Assembly: GCA_947488845.1 (NCBI GenBank)
Contig: CANLBM010000011.1
Span: 62,001-126,000, forward strand
DNA length: 64,000 bases
Direction of reading: 5' to 3'
DNA from: an uncultured Sphingomonadaceae bacterium
GTDB lineage: Bacteria > Pseudomonadota > Alphaproteobacteria > Sphingomonadales > Sphingomonadaceae
Of this stretch, positions 1 to 10,845 are shown piece by piece (position 1 is the first letter of the stretch; each line of letters begins with the position of its first letter). The translations under genes were made by a program, and so were the position numbers. The notes beneath the pieces were generated by a model. That model was not told where the DNA came from and made no database searches. It saw only the letters and a list, made by a program, of their open reading frames with translations.

Positions 1-45
1 TTCGGGCGTCTGGTGCAGCGGATAGTCGTCGCCTTTTGTCAGCAT
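1..45 (-). CDS. 5' end of an unknown gene running off the left edge
   Basis: Only the first 15 codons are in the window. On the minus strand they read MLTKGDDYPLHQTPE from an ATG at 45-43, preceded at seven bases by a strong AGGAGG ribosome binding site (53-58). The good Shine-Dalgarno and proper spacing support a real gene start that is divergent from mdh. The family cannot be identified from 15 residues and I assign no function. Confidence 0.6.
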   Translation of the reverse strand, partial: MLTKGDDYPLHQTPE

Positions 46-1322
<1,277 letters not shown>

Positions 1323-1324
1323 CT

Positions 1325-1552
1325 ATGGAGATTGTTGCAATTTTGGCGGTTTCAACTCTGGCCGCCGGAATTGCAGGTTGGTTCAATCGTTATGCAGGTT
1401 TGGCGGTGATCGGGATCGTATTAGTGTTAGCTTTTCCAATAATTGCTCTGACCAACTTTTCGATCAAGGCGGTGGCATTGTTTGCAGTGCCTGCATCAAT
1501 CGGATTTTTAATGGGTGACGGCATTCGTCGCCGTCGGGAGAATTTAGAATGA
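1325..1552 (+). CDS. Small hydrophobic membrane protein inside the TCA operon
   Basis: A 75-residue protein starting two bases after mdh and overlapping the sucD start by four bases (ATGA), so translation is probably coupled to both. It has hydrophobic segments at about residues 2-18, 23-42 and 47-63, suggesting two or three membrane helices, and a basic tail (GIRRRREN). Base composition is visibly more AT-rich than in mdh and sucD. I do not recognise the family. The exact packing argues for a real gene; a role in the TCA cycle is not shown. Position alone is reminiscent of where sucC often stands, but it bears no resemblance to SucC. Confidence 0.75.
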   Translation: MEIVAILAVSTLAAGIAGWFNRYAGLAVIGIVLVLAFPIIALTNFSIKAVALFAVPASIGFLMGDGIRRRRENLE

Positions 1553-2439
1553 GCATTTTAATCGACAAGAACACCAAGGTCATCACCCAGGGGATGACCG
1601 GCAATACCGGCACGTTCCACACGGAACAGGCTTTGGCTTATGGCACGCAGATGGTTGCGGGCGTGACGCCGGGCAAGGGCGGCACGACCCATATCGGTCT
1701 GCCGAACTATAACACCGTGGCAGAAGCCAAGGACGCGACCGGCGCGACGGCTTCGGTTGTGTATGTTCCACCTCCGTTCGCGGCGGACTCGATCCTCGAG
1801 GCAATCGATGCAGAGATCGAGCTGATCGTTGCAATCACCGAGGGCGTTCCGGTTCTCGACATGGTCCGCGTCAAGCGCGCGCTGCAGGGCAGCAAGTCGC
1901 GCCTGATCGGTCCCAACTGCCCCGGCGTATTGACCCCCGACGAATGCAAGATCGGCATCATGCCCGGCAGCATCTTCAAGAAAGGCTCGGTCGGCGTGGT
2001 CTCGCGTTCCGGTACCTTGACCTATGAAGCCGTGCACCAGACCACAGCAGTCGGCCTTGGTCAGACCACAGCGGTTGGCATCGGCGGTGACCCGGTCAAC
2101 GGCACCAACTTCATCGACGTGCTCGAACTGTTCCTGGCCGACGACGAAACCAAGTCGATCATCATGATCGGTGAAATCGGCGGCAGCGCGGAAGAAGAAG
2201 CGGCGCAGTTCATTGCCGACGAAGCCAAGAAGGGCCGCAGCAAGCCGATGGTCGGCTTTATCGCCGGTCTCACGGCTCCTCCGGGCCGTCGCATGGGGCA
2301 CGCCGGCGCGATTGTCTCCGGTGGTCAGGGCGGCGCGGAAGACAAGATCGCGGCGATGGAAGCCGCAGGCATCCGCGTTTCGCCTTCACCGAGCGAATTG
2401 GGCACGACGCTTGATGCGATGCTGAAAGAGCTGGTCTAG
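1549..2439 (+). CDS. sucD: Succinate-CoA ligase (ADP-forming) alpha subunit
   Basis: Alpha subunit of succinyl-CoA synthetase, which makes succinate and ATP/GTP from succinyl-CoA and is phosphorylated on a histidine. The 296-residue product has the CoA-binding N-terminal fold ([16 protein letters not shown], residues 17-32), the GPNCPG motif (121-126), and the phospho-acceptor His251 in RRMGHAGAI. Length is typical. The start overlaps the preceding small gene by ATGA. The partner beta subunit gene sucC, usually directly upstream, is not in this window and must lie elsewhere. Confidence 0.96.
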   Translation: MSILIDKNTKVITQGMTGNTGTFHTEQALAYGTQMVAGVTPGKGGTTHIGLPNYNTVAEAKDATGATASVVYVPPPFAADSILEAIDAEIELIVAITEGVPVLDMVRVKRALQGSKSRLIGPNCPGVLTPDECKIGIMPGSIFKKGSVGVVSRSGTLTYEAVHQTTAVGLGQTTAVGIGGDPVNGTNFIDVLELFLADDETKSIIMIGEIGGSAEEEAAQFIADEAKKGRSKPMVGFIAGLTAPPGRRMGHAGAIVSGGQGGAEDKIAAMEAAGIRVSPSPSELGTTLDAMLKELV

Positions 2440-2446
2440 ATTACTG

Positions 2447-2470
2447 GGCCCTCTGCGCAAGCGGAGGGCC
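2447..2470 (+). promoter_or_regulatory. Intercistronic stem-loop between sucD and sucA
   Basis: A 10-bp stem (2447-2456 with 2461-2470, one G-U pair) is closed by a GCAA tetraloop, a GNRA-type loop. It begins eight bases after the sucD stop. No T-run follows, so it is not an intrinsic terminator. Such stems between cistrons commonly mark RNA processing or 3'-end protection sites; that role is inference. Confidence 0.6.
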
Positions 2471-2492
2471 ACCCTCCCCCAAGGAAATGATC

Positions 2493-5276
2493 ATGGGTTT
2501 TGAAGGTCAAGAGTTTCTCCAATCCGAAAAAGAAGCAGGCCCCAGCTGGCAGCGCAAACATTGGCCGATTGATGATGCCGACGAGCTGAACAGCGCGCTC
2601 GATCCCACGCAAATGGGCATCGAGATCAAGGCTGCTGCCGAAAAATCCGGCAAGTCGATGTCGGACGCCGAAGTGGCGCGGGCGGCGGAAAATTCTATCC
2701 GGGCGATGATGCTGATCCGCACCTATCGGGTGCGCGGGCATCTTGGTGCCAATCTTGATCCGCTGGGCCTGTCCAAGCTGGAAGAACCGGCTGACCTGAC
2801 CCCCGAATTCCACGGCTTCACCGCGGCTGAAATGGACAAGCCGATTTTCCTTGGCGGCGTATTGGGTTTTGATACGGCAACCGTCCGCGAAATCGAAGCG
2901 GTGTTGCGGGCCAATTATTGTGGCCCGGTAGGCCTGGAATATATGCATATCGCCGATATCGAGGAACGGCGCTTCCTGCAGGACCGGATGGAAGGCAAGG
3001 ACGCCGAGATCCACTTCACGCCGGAAGGCAAGAAGGCGATCCTCAACAAGGTGATCGAGGGCGAGGAATATGAGAATTTCCTCGGCAAGAAATATGTCGG
3101 CACCAAGCGCTTCGGTCTCGATGGCGGCGAATCGATGCTGCCGGCGCTGGAAAATGTCATCAAATATGGCGGCCAGGCCGGCGTGCGCGATATCGTCTAC
3201 GGCATGGCCCATCGCGGCCGGCTGAATATTCTCGCCAATGTGATGGCCAAGCCTTACAAGGTCATCTTCCACGAATTTCATGGCGGATCGGCCAATCCCG
3301 ATGATGTCGGCGGCTCCGGCGATGTGAAATATCATCTGGGAACATCCTCCGACCGCGAATTTGACGGCATCAATGTCCATATGAGCCTGGTGCCCAATCC
3401 GTCGCATCTCGAAGCGGTCGATCCGGTCGTGCTCGGCAAGGTCCGCGCCCAGCAGGTTGCGCGCGACGATCTCGAAAAACATGACCAGGTCCTGCCGGTC
3501 CTGATCCATGGCGACGCCGCCTTTGCCGGACAGGGCATTGTCTGGGAATGTCTCGGCTTCTCCGGCATCCGCGGCTATAATACCGGCGGTTGCATCCATT
3601 TCGTGATCAACAACCAGATCGGTTTCACCACCAGCCCACAGTTCGCGCGCTCCTCGCCTTATCCGTCGGATGTCGCCAAGGGCGTGCAGGCTCCGATTTT
3701 CCACGTCAACGGCGACGATCCGGAAGCGGTGACCTTTGCCTGCAAGATCGCGATCGAGTTCCGCCAGCGTTTCGGCCGGGATATCGTCATCGACATGTGG
3801 TGTTATCGCCGCTTTGGTCATAATGAAGGCGACGAGCCAAGCTTCACCCAGCCGATCATGTATGCCGCGATCAAGAAACACCCCAAGGTCAGCAAGCTTT
3901 ACGAAGCGCGGCTGGTCGAAGAAGGCGTGATCGATGCCGACTGGGGTGAGAAGACCCGCACCGCCTTTGCCGAACATCTCGAAACCGAATTCCAGGCGGC
4001 GGCGACCTACAAGGCCGACAAGGCCGACTGGTTTGGCGGTCGCTGGCAGGGGCTGCATATTCCGGCCGATCCGGAAACCGCTCGTCGCAACGCCGACACC
4101 GCGATCGACACGAAATTGTTCGACAGTCTTGGCCGGACACTGACCACGGTTCCCGAAGGTCACAAGATTCACAAGACTCTCGGCCGGGTACTCGAAGCCA
4201 AGGCTGCGATGTTCAAGAGTGGCGAGAATTTCGACTGGGCAACCGGCGAAGCGCTGGCTTATGGCGCGCTGGTTTCGGAAGGCTATAATGTCCGCCTGTC
4301 CGGGCAGGACAGCGGGCGCGGGACCTTTTCCCAGCGCCACGCGGTCTGGGTCGATCAGGAAACCGAAGAAAAATATGTGCCGCTCAGCACCGTGCGTCAC
4401 GGCCGGTTTGAAGTGCTCGACAGCCCGCTTTCCGAATATGGCGTGCTCGGTTTCGAATATGGCTATGCCGGTGCCGATCCGAAAACACTGGTATTGTGGG
4501 AAGCGCAATTTGGCGATTTCGCCAATGGTGCGCAGATCATGATCGACCAGTTCATTGCCTCGGGCGAAGCCAAATGGCTGCGGGCGAACGGACTGGTGAT
4601 GCTGCTTCCCCACGGCTATGAAGGCCAGGGTCCGGAACATAGTTCGGCGCGGTTGGAACGGTTCCTGCAGCTATGCGCGCAGGATAATATCCAGGTCGCC
4701 AATATCACCACGCCGGCCAATTATTTCCATGTCCTGCGCCGCCAGATGCTGCGTAGCTTCCGCAAGCCTTTGATCATCATGACGCCGAAGTCGCTGTTGC
4801 GGCACAAGATGGCGGTGTCGAAGGCGGAGGATTTCCTGGGCGACCAGCATTTCATGCGGATATTGTCCGACACCAATCCGCCGGCCGACAAGGATGTGAA
4901 ACGTCTGGTGCTCTGCTCCGGCAAGGTTGCCTATGACCTGATCGAGGCGCGCGATGCCGCAGGCGACAAGAATACCGCGATCATCCGCATCGAACAGCTT
5001 TATCCGTTCCCGGGCGAACCTCTGGTGGTCCGTCTCAAGCGGATGAAGAATCTCGAGACGATGGTCTGGGCGCAGGAAGAGCCGAAGAATAACGGCAGCT
5101 GGCATTTTGTCCGCCGTTATCTGGAAAAGGCCCTGACCCTGGCCGACGCCGGACCCCGCGATCCGGTCTATGCCGGACGCGCCGCTTCGGCTTCGCCGGC
5201 AACCGGACTGGCAAGCCGCCACAAGCAGCAGCAGGAGCAGCTGATCGCCGAGGCCCTGGGGCATGAAGCACAATAA
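2493..5276 (+). CDS. sucA: 2-oxoglutarate dehydrogenase E1 component
   Basis: Thiamine-diphosphate-dependent E1 subunit that decarboxylates 2-oxoglutarate and transfers the succinyl group to the E2 lipoyl domain. The 927-residue product carries the E1 hallmarks: YGMAHRGRLN, HGDAAFAGQGIVWECL, the NNQIGFTT segment of the TPP-binding region, and RRFGHNEGDEPSFTQP; the C-terminal half has the transketolase-like domain (HGYEGQGPEHSSARLERFL). Two in-frame ATGs exist; the one at 2493 stands seven bases after AAGGA, whereas the one at 2487 nearly touches it, so 2493 is chosen. It sits between sucD and odhB on the same strand. Confidence 0.96.
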   Translation: MGFEGQEFLQSEKEAGPSWQRKHWPIDDADELNSALDPTQMGIEIKAAAEKSGKSMSDAEVARAAENSIRAMMLIRTYRVRGHLGANLDPLGLSKLEEPADLTPEFHGFTAAEMDKPIFLGGVLGFDTATVREIEAVLRANYCGPVGLEYMHIADIEERRFLQDRMEGKDAEIHFTPEGKKAILNKVIEGEEYENFLGKKYVGTKRFGLDGGESMLPALENVIKYGGQAGVRDIVYGMAHRGRLNILANVMAKPYKVIFHEFHGGSANPDDVGGSGDVKYHLGTSSDREFDGINVHMSLVPNPSHLEAVDPVVLGKVRAQQVARDDLEKHDQVLPVLIHGDAAFAGQGIVWECLGFSGIRGYNTGGCIHFVINNQIGFTTSPQFARSSPYPSDVAKGVQAPIFHVNGDDPEAVTFACKIAIEFRQRFGRDIVIDMWCYRRFGHNEGDEPSFTQPIMYAAIKKHPKVSKLYEARLVEEGVIDADWGEKTRTAFAEHLETEFQAAATYKADKADWFGGRWQGLHIPADPETARRNADTAIDTKLFDSLGRTLTTVPEGHKIHKTLGRVLEAKAAMFKSGENFDWATGEALAYGALVSEGYNVRLSGQDSGRGTFSQRHAVWVDQETEEKYVPLSTVRHGRFEVLDSPLSEYGVLGFEYGYAGADPKTLVLWEAQFGDFANGAQIMIDQFIASGEAKWLRANGLVMLLPHGYEGQGPEHSSARLERFLQLCAQDNIQVANITTPANYFHVLRRQMLRSFRKPLIIMTPKSLLRHKMAVSKAEDFLGDQHFMRILSDTNPPADKDVKRLVLCSGKVAYDLIEARDAAGDKNTAIIRIEQLYPFPGEPLVVRLKRMKNLETMVWAQEEPKNNGSWHFVRRYLEKALTLADAGPRDPVYAGRAASASPATGLASRHKQQQEQLIAEALGHEAQ

Positions 5277-5340
5277 GATGTAAGGGCCGTTCTCCTGTCA
5301 CGGCAGGAACAAGACAAGCTACGAAAGCAGAGTGAATATT

Positions 5341-6585
5341 ATGGCAATAGAAGTAAAAGTCCCGGTTCTGGGCGAATCGATTACCGAAGCAACCTTGGGC
5401 GAATGGCTCAAGCAGCCCGGCGATGCGGTTGCCGCCGACGAACCGATTGCCAGCCTCGAAACCGACAAGGTGGCGCTGGAAGTACCCGCGCCGCAAGCTG
5501 GCGTGATGGGCGCGCATCAGGTTGCTGTGGGCGATACCGTCGAAGTCGGCGCGATCATCGCGACGATCGAGGCAGGAAGCGGCGCGGCGAGCGCAGCCAA
5601 ATCGGCTCCGGCCCCGGCCCCCGCCAAGGCAGAAACCAGGAGCGAGGCGAAAGCGGGCGAGCCCGATGCCTCGATCACCCTGTCACCATCGGTGCGCCGT
5701 CTGGTGCTCGAACATGGTGTCGATCCGAGCCAGATCAGCGGTACCGGCAAGGATGGCCGTCTGACCAAGGCCGATGTCGAACAATATGTGAAGTCCGGTG
5801 CGCAGAGTAACCAGCAGGCACCGCTGGCGGAAAAAGGCGAAGCCAAGGGCGCGCAAACGCCGCCTGCTCCGTCAGCAACCGGCAACCGCAACGAAGAACG
5901 GGTCCGCATGACCCGCCTGCGCCAGACCGTCGCACGGCGGTTGAAAGAGGCGCAGGATACGGCGGCTTTGCTGACCACGTTCAACGATGTCGACATGACC
6001 GCGGTGATCGAAACCCGCAGCAAGTACAAGGACCTGTTCGCCAAGAAGCACGGCGTGAAGCTCGGCTTCATGGGCTTTTTCGTCAAGGCGGCCTGCATGG
6101 CGCTGAAAGACGTGCCTTCGGTCAACGCGCAGATCGATGGCGATGAAATCGTCTATCATGATTATGCCGATATTTCGGTCGCGGTCAGCGCGCCCAACGG
6201 TCTGGTCGTTCCGGTGATCCGCAACGCCGAAGCGATGGACTTTGCCGATGTCGAGAACACGATCGGCGATTTCGGCAAGCGCGCCAAGGACGGCACGCTG
6301 ACGATGGCCGACATGCAGGGCGGGACCTTCACCATTTCCAACGGCGGTGTGTTCGGTTCCTTGATGTCGACGCCGATCATCAACCCGCCGCAATCCGCCG
6401 TGCTCGGCCTGCACCGGATCGAGGATCGCGCCGTGGTCGTGGATGGCGAGATTGTTATCCGCCCGATGATGTACATGGCTCTCAGCTATGACCATCGTCT
6501 GATCGACGGTCGCGAGGCAGTGACCTTCCTGGTCCGGATCAAGGAAGCGATCGAGGATCCGGCGCGGCTTTTGATTGATTTGTAA
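5341..6585 (+). CDS. odhB: Dihydrolipoyllysine-residue succinyltransferase, E2 of 2-oxoglutarate dehydrogenase
   Basis: E2 core of the 2-oxoglutarate dehydrogenase complex; it transfers succinyl from lipoamide to CoA. The 414-residue protein has an N-terminal lipoyl domain with lipoylated Lys43 in ETDKVALEV, an Ala/Pro-rich linker, an E3/E1 peripheral-subunit-binding domain around residues 112-150 ([15 protein letters not shown]...GRLTKADV), and a C-terminal acyltransferase domain ending with the HxxxDG motif (His385, Asp389 in SYDHRLIDG). ATG 5341 is preferred; a GTG three codons upstream is an alternative and neither has a strong ribosome binding site. It follows sucA by 64 bases. Confidence 0.96.
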   Translation: MAIEVKVPVLGESITEATLGEWLKQPGDAVAADEPIASLETDKVALEVPAPQAGVMGAHQVAVGDTVEVGAIIATIEAGSGAASAAKSAPAPAPAKAETRSEAKAGEPDASITLSPSVRRLVLEHGVDPSQISGTGKDGRLTKADVEQYVKSGAQSNQQAPLAEKGEAKGAQTPPAPSATGNRNEERVRMTRLRQTVARRLKEAQDTAALLTTFNDVDMTAVIETRSKYKDLFAKKHGVKLGFMGFFVKAACMALKDVPSVNAQIDGDEIVYHDYADISVAVSAPNGLVVPVIRNAEAMDFADVENTIGDFGKRAKDGTLTMADMQGGTFTISNGGVFGSLMSTPIINPPQSAVLGLHRIEDRAVVVDGEIVIRPMMYMALSYDHRLIDGREAVTFLVRIKEAIEDPARLLIDL

Positions 6586-6602
6586 GACGACAAACCATCG
6601 CT

Positions 6603-6660
6603 CGTCATCCTGAACTTGTTTCAGGATCTCGGGAGGTCCTGAAACAAGTTCAGGATGACG
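6603..6660. repeat. REP-like palindromic repeat, copy 2 (between odhB and lpd)
   Basis: Two 24-base arms (6603-6626, 6637-6660) are perfect reverse complements around a 10-base loop. The arms share the core TCCTGAA-ACAAG-TTCAGGA with the repeat at 140-208. It fills nearly the whole 91-base gap between odhB and lpd, so if both genes are on one transcript it forms a very stable internal hairpin, possibly setting the ratio of upstream to downstream mRNA. No T-run follows the stem. Confidence 0.8.
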
Positions 6661-6676
6661 GAATGAGAGACAGAAT

Positions 6677-8083
<1,407 letters not shown>

Positions 8084-8179
8084 GTTCCCGTGCTCCGCAC
8101 TTGATGTGGAACCCGGTCGGCAGTAGCATCTCTTCCCAAAGGGTCACGGCTTTCCGCCCGGAACCCTGGGGGAGAGATT

Positions 8180-9505
8180 ATGGCGATTGCATCACTGACC
8201 ACCGAACCCACCGCGACGGAAATCGCGGCCGATATTGCCGCCGGCACATTTTCGGCTCTGGAAGCGACGGAAGCGGCGATCGCTCGCATCGAAGCGCTGG
8301 ACGGGCCGATCAACGCGGTGGTCGTGCGCGACTTTGATGCCGCCCGTGCTGCAGCCAAACGGCTGGACGATAAAGGACCGCAAGCGGACCAGCCGCTATT
8401 CGGCGTACCGATGACGGTCAAGGAAAGCTTCAATCTCGCTGGCCATCCCTCGACCTGGGGTCTGGACCATGCACGCAATAATATCGCGCAGTCCGATGCG
8501 GCAGTTGTCCAGCGGCTCAAGCGGGCGGGAGCGGTGATCGTCGGCAAGACCAATGTGCCACCGGATCTGGCTGACTGGCAGTCGAACAATCCGGTCTATG
8601 GCCGGACCAACAACCCGCATGACCTCGACCGCACTCCGGGTGGCTCCTCCGGCGGCGCTGCAGCCGCGGTCAGCGCGGGGATGCTGCCCTGTGAATTCGG
8701 ATCCGATATTGGCGGGTCGATTCGCGTGCCCGCGCATTATTGCGGTATCTGGGGGCATAAACCGACCTTCGATGTCATCAGCCTGGAAGGGCATGGCTAT
8801 CCAGGCACCGATTCCGCTCGTCCGGCTCTGTCCGTTTGCGGACCACTGGCCCGTTCGGCTGAGGATCTGGCGACATTGCTGGACATTACGCTCGACCATC
8901 CGCTTCAGCGCCGGGACGTTTCGATCAAGGGCGGCCGTTTTCTGCTGATCGACGAGCAGCCGATGGTCGGTTGCTCGCGCGGCTATCGCGCCGAACTGGA
9001 CCGGGTCGCCGGGCAGATCGAGGATGCGGGGGGCCAGGTCGAACGGCGTAGCGAATTCATTCCCGACCTCGAAGCAGCGCATGACAGCTATCTCAAAATG
9101 CTCAATATCGCGATGGCCGGTGGTTTGCCTGCACCCGACGGCACGCAGGCCACTGTGCGGGACTGGTTTGATCTTTGCGACATTCAGGCCCGTGTCTATC
9201 GGCGATGGCGCGCTGTGTTCGGGGAGTTTGATTTCGTGCTGGCACCGGTGAGCGCCACACCGGCTTTTCCGCATCATGATGGACAGATTTTCCAGGGAGA
9301 TATCGCGATTGACGGAGAGAATTTACCCGCAGCTCCGCAGCTTGCCTGGGCAGGAATAGCAACCTTCCCCGGGCTCCCCTCTACCGTACTGCCCGTCGGT
9401 ATTGTGGACGCGATGCCCGTCGGCATACAGGTGATTGGCGACAAATATCAGGACTATCAAACAATTGATGGCGCGCGGCAGATCGGGACACTATTGGCCA
9501 GCTGA
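8180..9505 (+). CDS. Amidase signature family hydrolase
   Basis: Hydrolase of the amidase signature family, which cleaves C-N amide bonds with a Ser-cisSer-Lys triad. The 441-residue protein shows all three residues: Lys81 (GVPMTVKESFN), cis-Ser156 in GGSSGG and Ser180 in GSDIGGSIRVPA, with the 24-residue spacing between the two serines that this family has. GGAGAG precedes the ATG. The substrate cannot be told from the sequence; GatA is unlikely because no gatB or gatC is adjacent. It follows lpd by 96 bases. Confidence 0.9.
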   Translation: MAIASLTTEPTATEIAADIAAGTFSALEATEAAIARIEALDGPINAVVVRDFDAARAAAKRLDDKGPQADQPLFGVPMTVKESFNLAGHPSTWGLDHARNNIAQSDAAVVQRLKRAGAVIVGKTNVPPDLADWQSNNPVYGRTNNPHDLDRTPGGSSGGAAAAVSAGMLPCEFGSDIGGSIRVPAHYCGIWGHKPTFDVISLEGHGYPGTDSARPALSVCGPLARSAEDLATLLDITLDHPLQRRDVSIKGGRFLLIDEQPMVGCSRGYRAELDRVAGQIEDAGGQVERRSEFIPDLEAAHDSYLKMLNIAMAGGLPAPDGTQATVRDWFDLCDIQARVYRRWRAVFGEFDFVLAPVSATPAFPHHDGQIFQGDIAIDGENLPAAPQLAWAGIATFPGLPSTVLPVGIVDAMPVGIQVIGDKYQDYQTIDGARQIGTLLAS

Positions 9506-9535
9506 CCGTTTTGCAGGAAAGCCCGGGGCAACAAC

Positions 9536-10216
9536 ATGAAACATCACAAACTCATGCGCTGGCACGTCTGGCTCGGGTGGCTGATCGGGGTGCCGATCAT
9601 CATCTGGACCGCGAGCGGATTGCTGATGGTGGCCCAGCCGATCGAAAATGTCCGTGGCAATCATTTGCGTAGCGAAGCACCCATGCTGGATGCGATCCGG
9701 CCGGTCGCGCCCCTGCTCGAGGGCCGCACGGCCAAGACCCTGACCTTGCAGCAAAATGACTCCGGTCCGTTTTGGGTGATTGCCTATGCCGATGGCGGCA
9801 AGCGGCGGGCAGATGCTCTGACCGGAGCGTTGCTGCCGCCGGTTTCCGCTGCCGAGGCTGATGCCATCGCCCGTGCGGCGCGAGCGGACAGCGCTGCAAT
9901 CCGCTCGGTGACACGCTTCGATGCAGGCAACGCACCGAGCGACCAGCGCAGCGGGCGGCCCGCTTGGCAGGTCGCGTTTGACGATGATGCGCGCTTCTAT
10001 ATCGATGCCGATACCGGCGAACTACTCTCTGTCCGCACCAGATTCTGGCGCGTCTTCGATTTCATGTGGGGCCTGCATATCATGGATCTGCAGACACGCG
10101 AAGATACCAGCCACCCGATATTGATCGGTTCGGCCGCGCTTGCCCTGGCGGGATCAATTCTCGGATTTGTCCTGCTGTTCACCCGGCGCAGGCGCAAGCG
10201 GAGCATATCGTCATGA
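9536..10216 (+). CDS. PepSY-domain membrane protein
   Basis: A 226-residue protein with an N-terminal membrane helix (about residues 13-33, LGWLIGVPIIIWTASGLLM), two extracytoplasmic PepSY-like repeats (the second contains ARFYIDADTGELLSVRTR) and a C-terminal membrane helix followed by a basic tail (TRRRRKR). This layout matches small PepSY-TM proteins, often linked to iron or siderophore reduction, but the substrate is unknown here. Its stop overlaps the next start as ATGA, so the two are probably translated together. Confidence 0.8.
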   Translation: MKHHKLMRWHVWLGWLIGVPIIIWTASGLLMVAQPIENVRGNHLRSEAPMLDAIRPVAPLLEGRTAKTLTLQQNDSGPFWVIAYADGGKRRADALTGALLPPVSAAEADAIARAARADSAAIRSVTRFDAGNAPSDQRSGRPAWQVAFDDDARFYIDADTGELLSVRTRFWRVFDFMWGLHIMDLQTREDTSHPILIGSAALALAGSILGFVLLFTRRRRKRSISS

Positions 10217-10845
10217 ATTCCACCATATTATATAGCGCGCTTGGCTGGCTCGACCTGTTCGGTATCGCGGTCTTCGCGATTTCCGGTGCGCTGGTCGCAG
10301 CGCGCAACCGCCAGACCCTGGTTACCTTCGGCTTTTTCGCGCTCGTTACCGGCGTTGGCGGCGGCACGGTCCGCGATTTGTTGATCGGCGCGCCCGTCTT
10401 CTGGGTGCAGGACGCGCGCGTACCCATCCTGTGTCTGGGGATTGCCCTGCTGGTCTGGGTAACGCCAGTCAAATTCTGGCGTCCGGCAGCGGTCGACTGG
10501 TTCGACGCCATCGGTCTCGCCGCTTATTCGGTTTTCGGTGCGGCCAAGGCGATGCAACTGGGCATCGATCCGGTCCCCGCGGCGATCATGGGGATCATCA
10601 CCGCGAGCGTTGGCGGGGTGATCCGCGACCTGATCTCGGGAGAACCGTCGATCATCATCCGGCCGGAACTTTATGTCACCGCAGGGGCACTGGCTGCCTC
10701 GACCTTTGTTCTGCTGGTGCAGATCGGAGTGCAGGGATTTATCGCCGCGCTGATCGCCTTCGCAGCCGGATTTGCATTGCGCGCGCTGGCGATCTTCAAG
10801 GGCCTGTCGTTGCCTGCCTATCGCGGAGCAGAAGAGAAGGAATAG
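10213..10845 (+). CDS. TRIC/UPF0126 family membrane protein
   Basis: A 210-residue polytopic inner-membrane protein with two repeated three-helix units. Each carries a glycine motif typical of the UPF0126 (YicG-like) family: GVGGGTVRDLLIG near residue 50 and SVGGVIRDLISGEPSIII in the second half. Homologous TRIC proteins are monovalent cation channels; UPF0126 members have also been linked to glycine transport. The ATG at 10213 overlaps the stop of the PepSY gene. Its last 28 bases overlap the end of convergent sppA. Confidence 0.88.
   Translation: MNSTILYSALGWLDLFGIAVFAISGALVAARNRQTLVTFGFFALVTGVGGGTVRDLLIGAPVFWVQDARVPILCLGIALLVWVTPVKFWRPAAVDWFDAIGLAAYSVFGAAKAMQLGIDPVPAAIMGIITASVGGVIRDLISGEPSIIIRPELYVTAGALAASTFVLLVQIGVQGFIAALIAFAAGFALRALAIFKGLSLPAYRGAEEKE

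Noticed and set aside
2041..2095. Near-repeat CAGACCACAGC inside sucD suggesting a duplication
   Set aside because: It encodes the normal [16 protein letters not shown] segment found in SucD proteins.
2436..4640. 734-codon minus-strand frame opposite sucA
   Set aside because: Exact shadow of a strongly supported E1 gene in high-GC DNA; the translation resembles no protein.
10818..10845. 28-base overlap of convergent UPF0126 and sppA ends, considered as misannotation
   Set aside because: Both reading frames keep family-typical lengths; short convergent overlaps are common in compact genomes.
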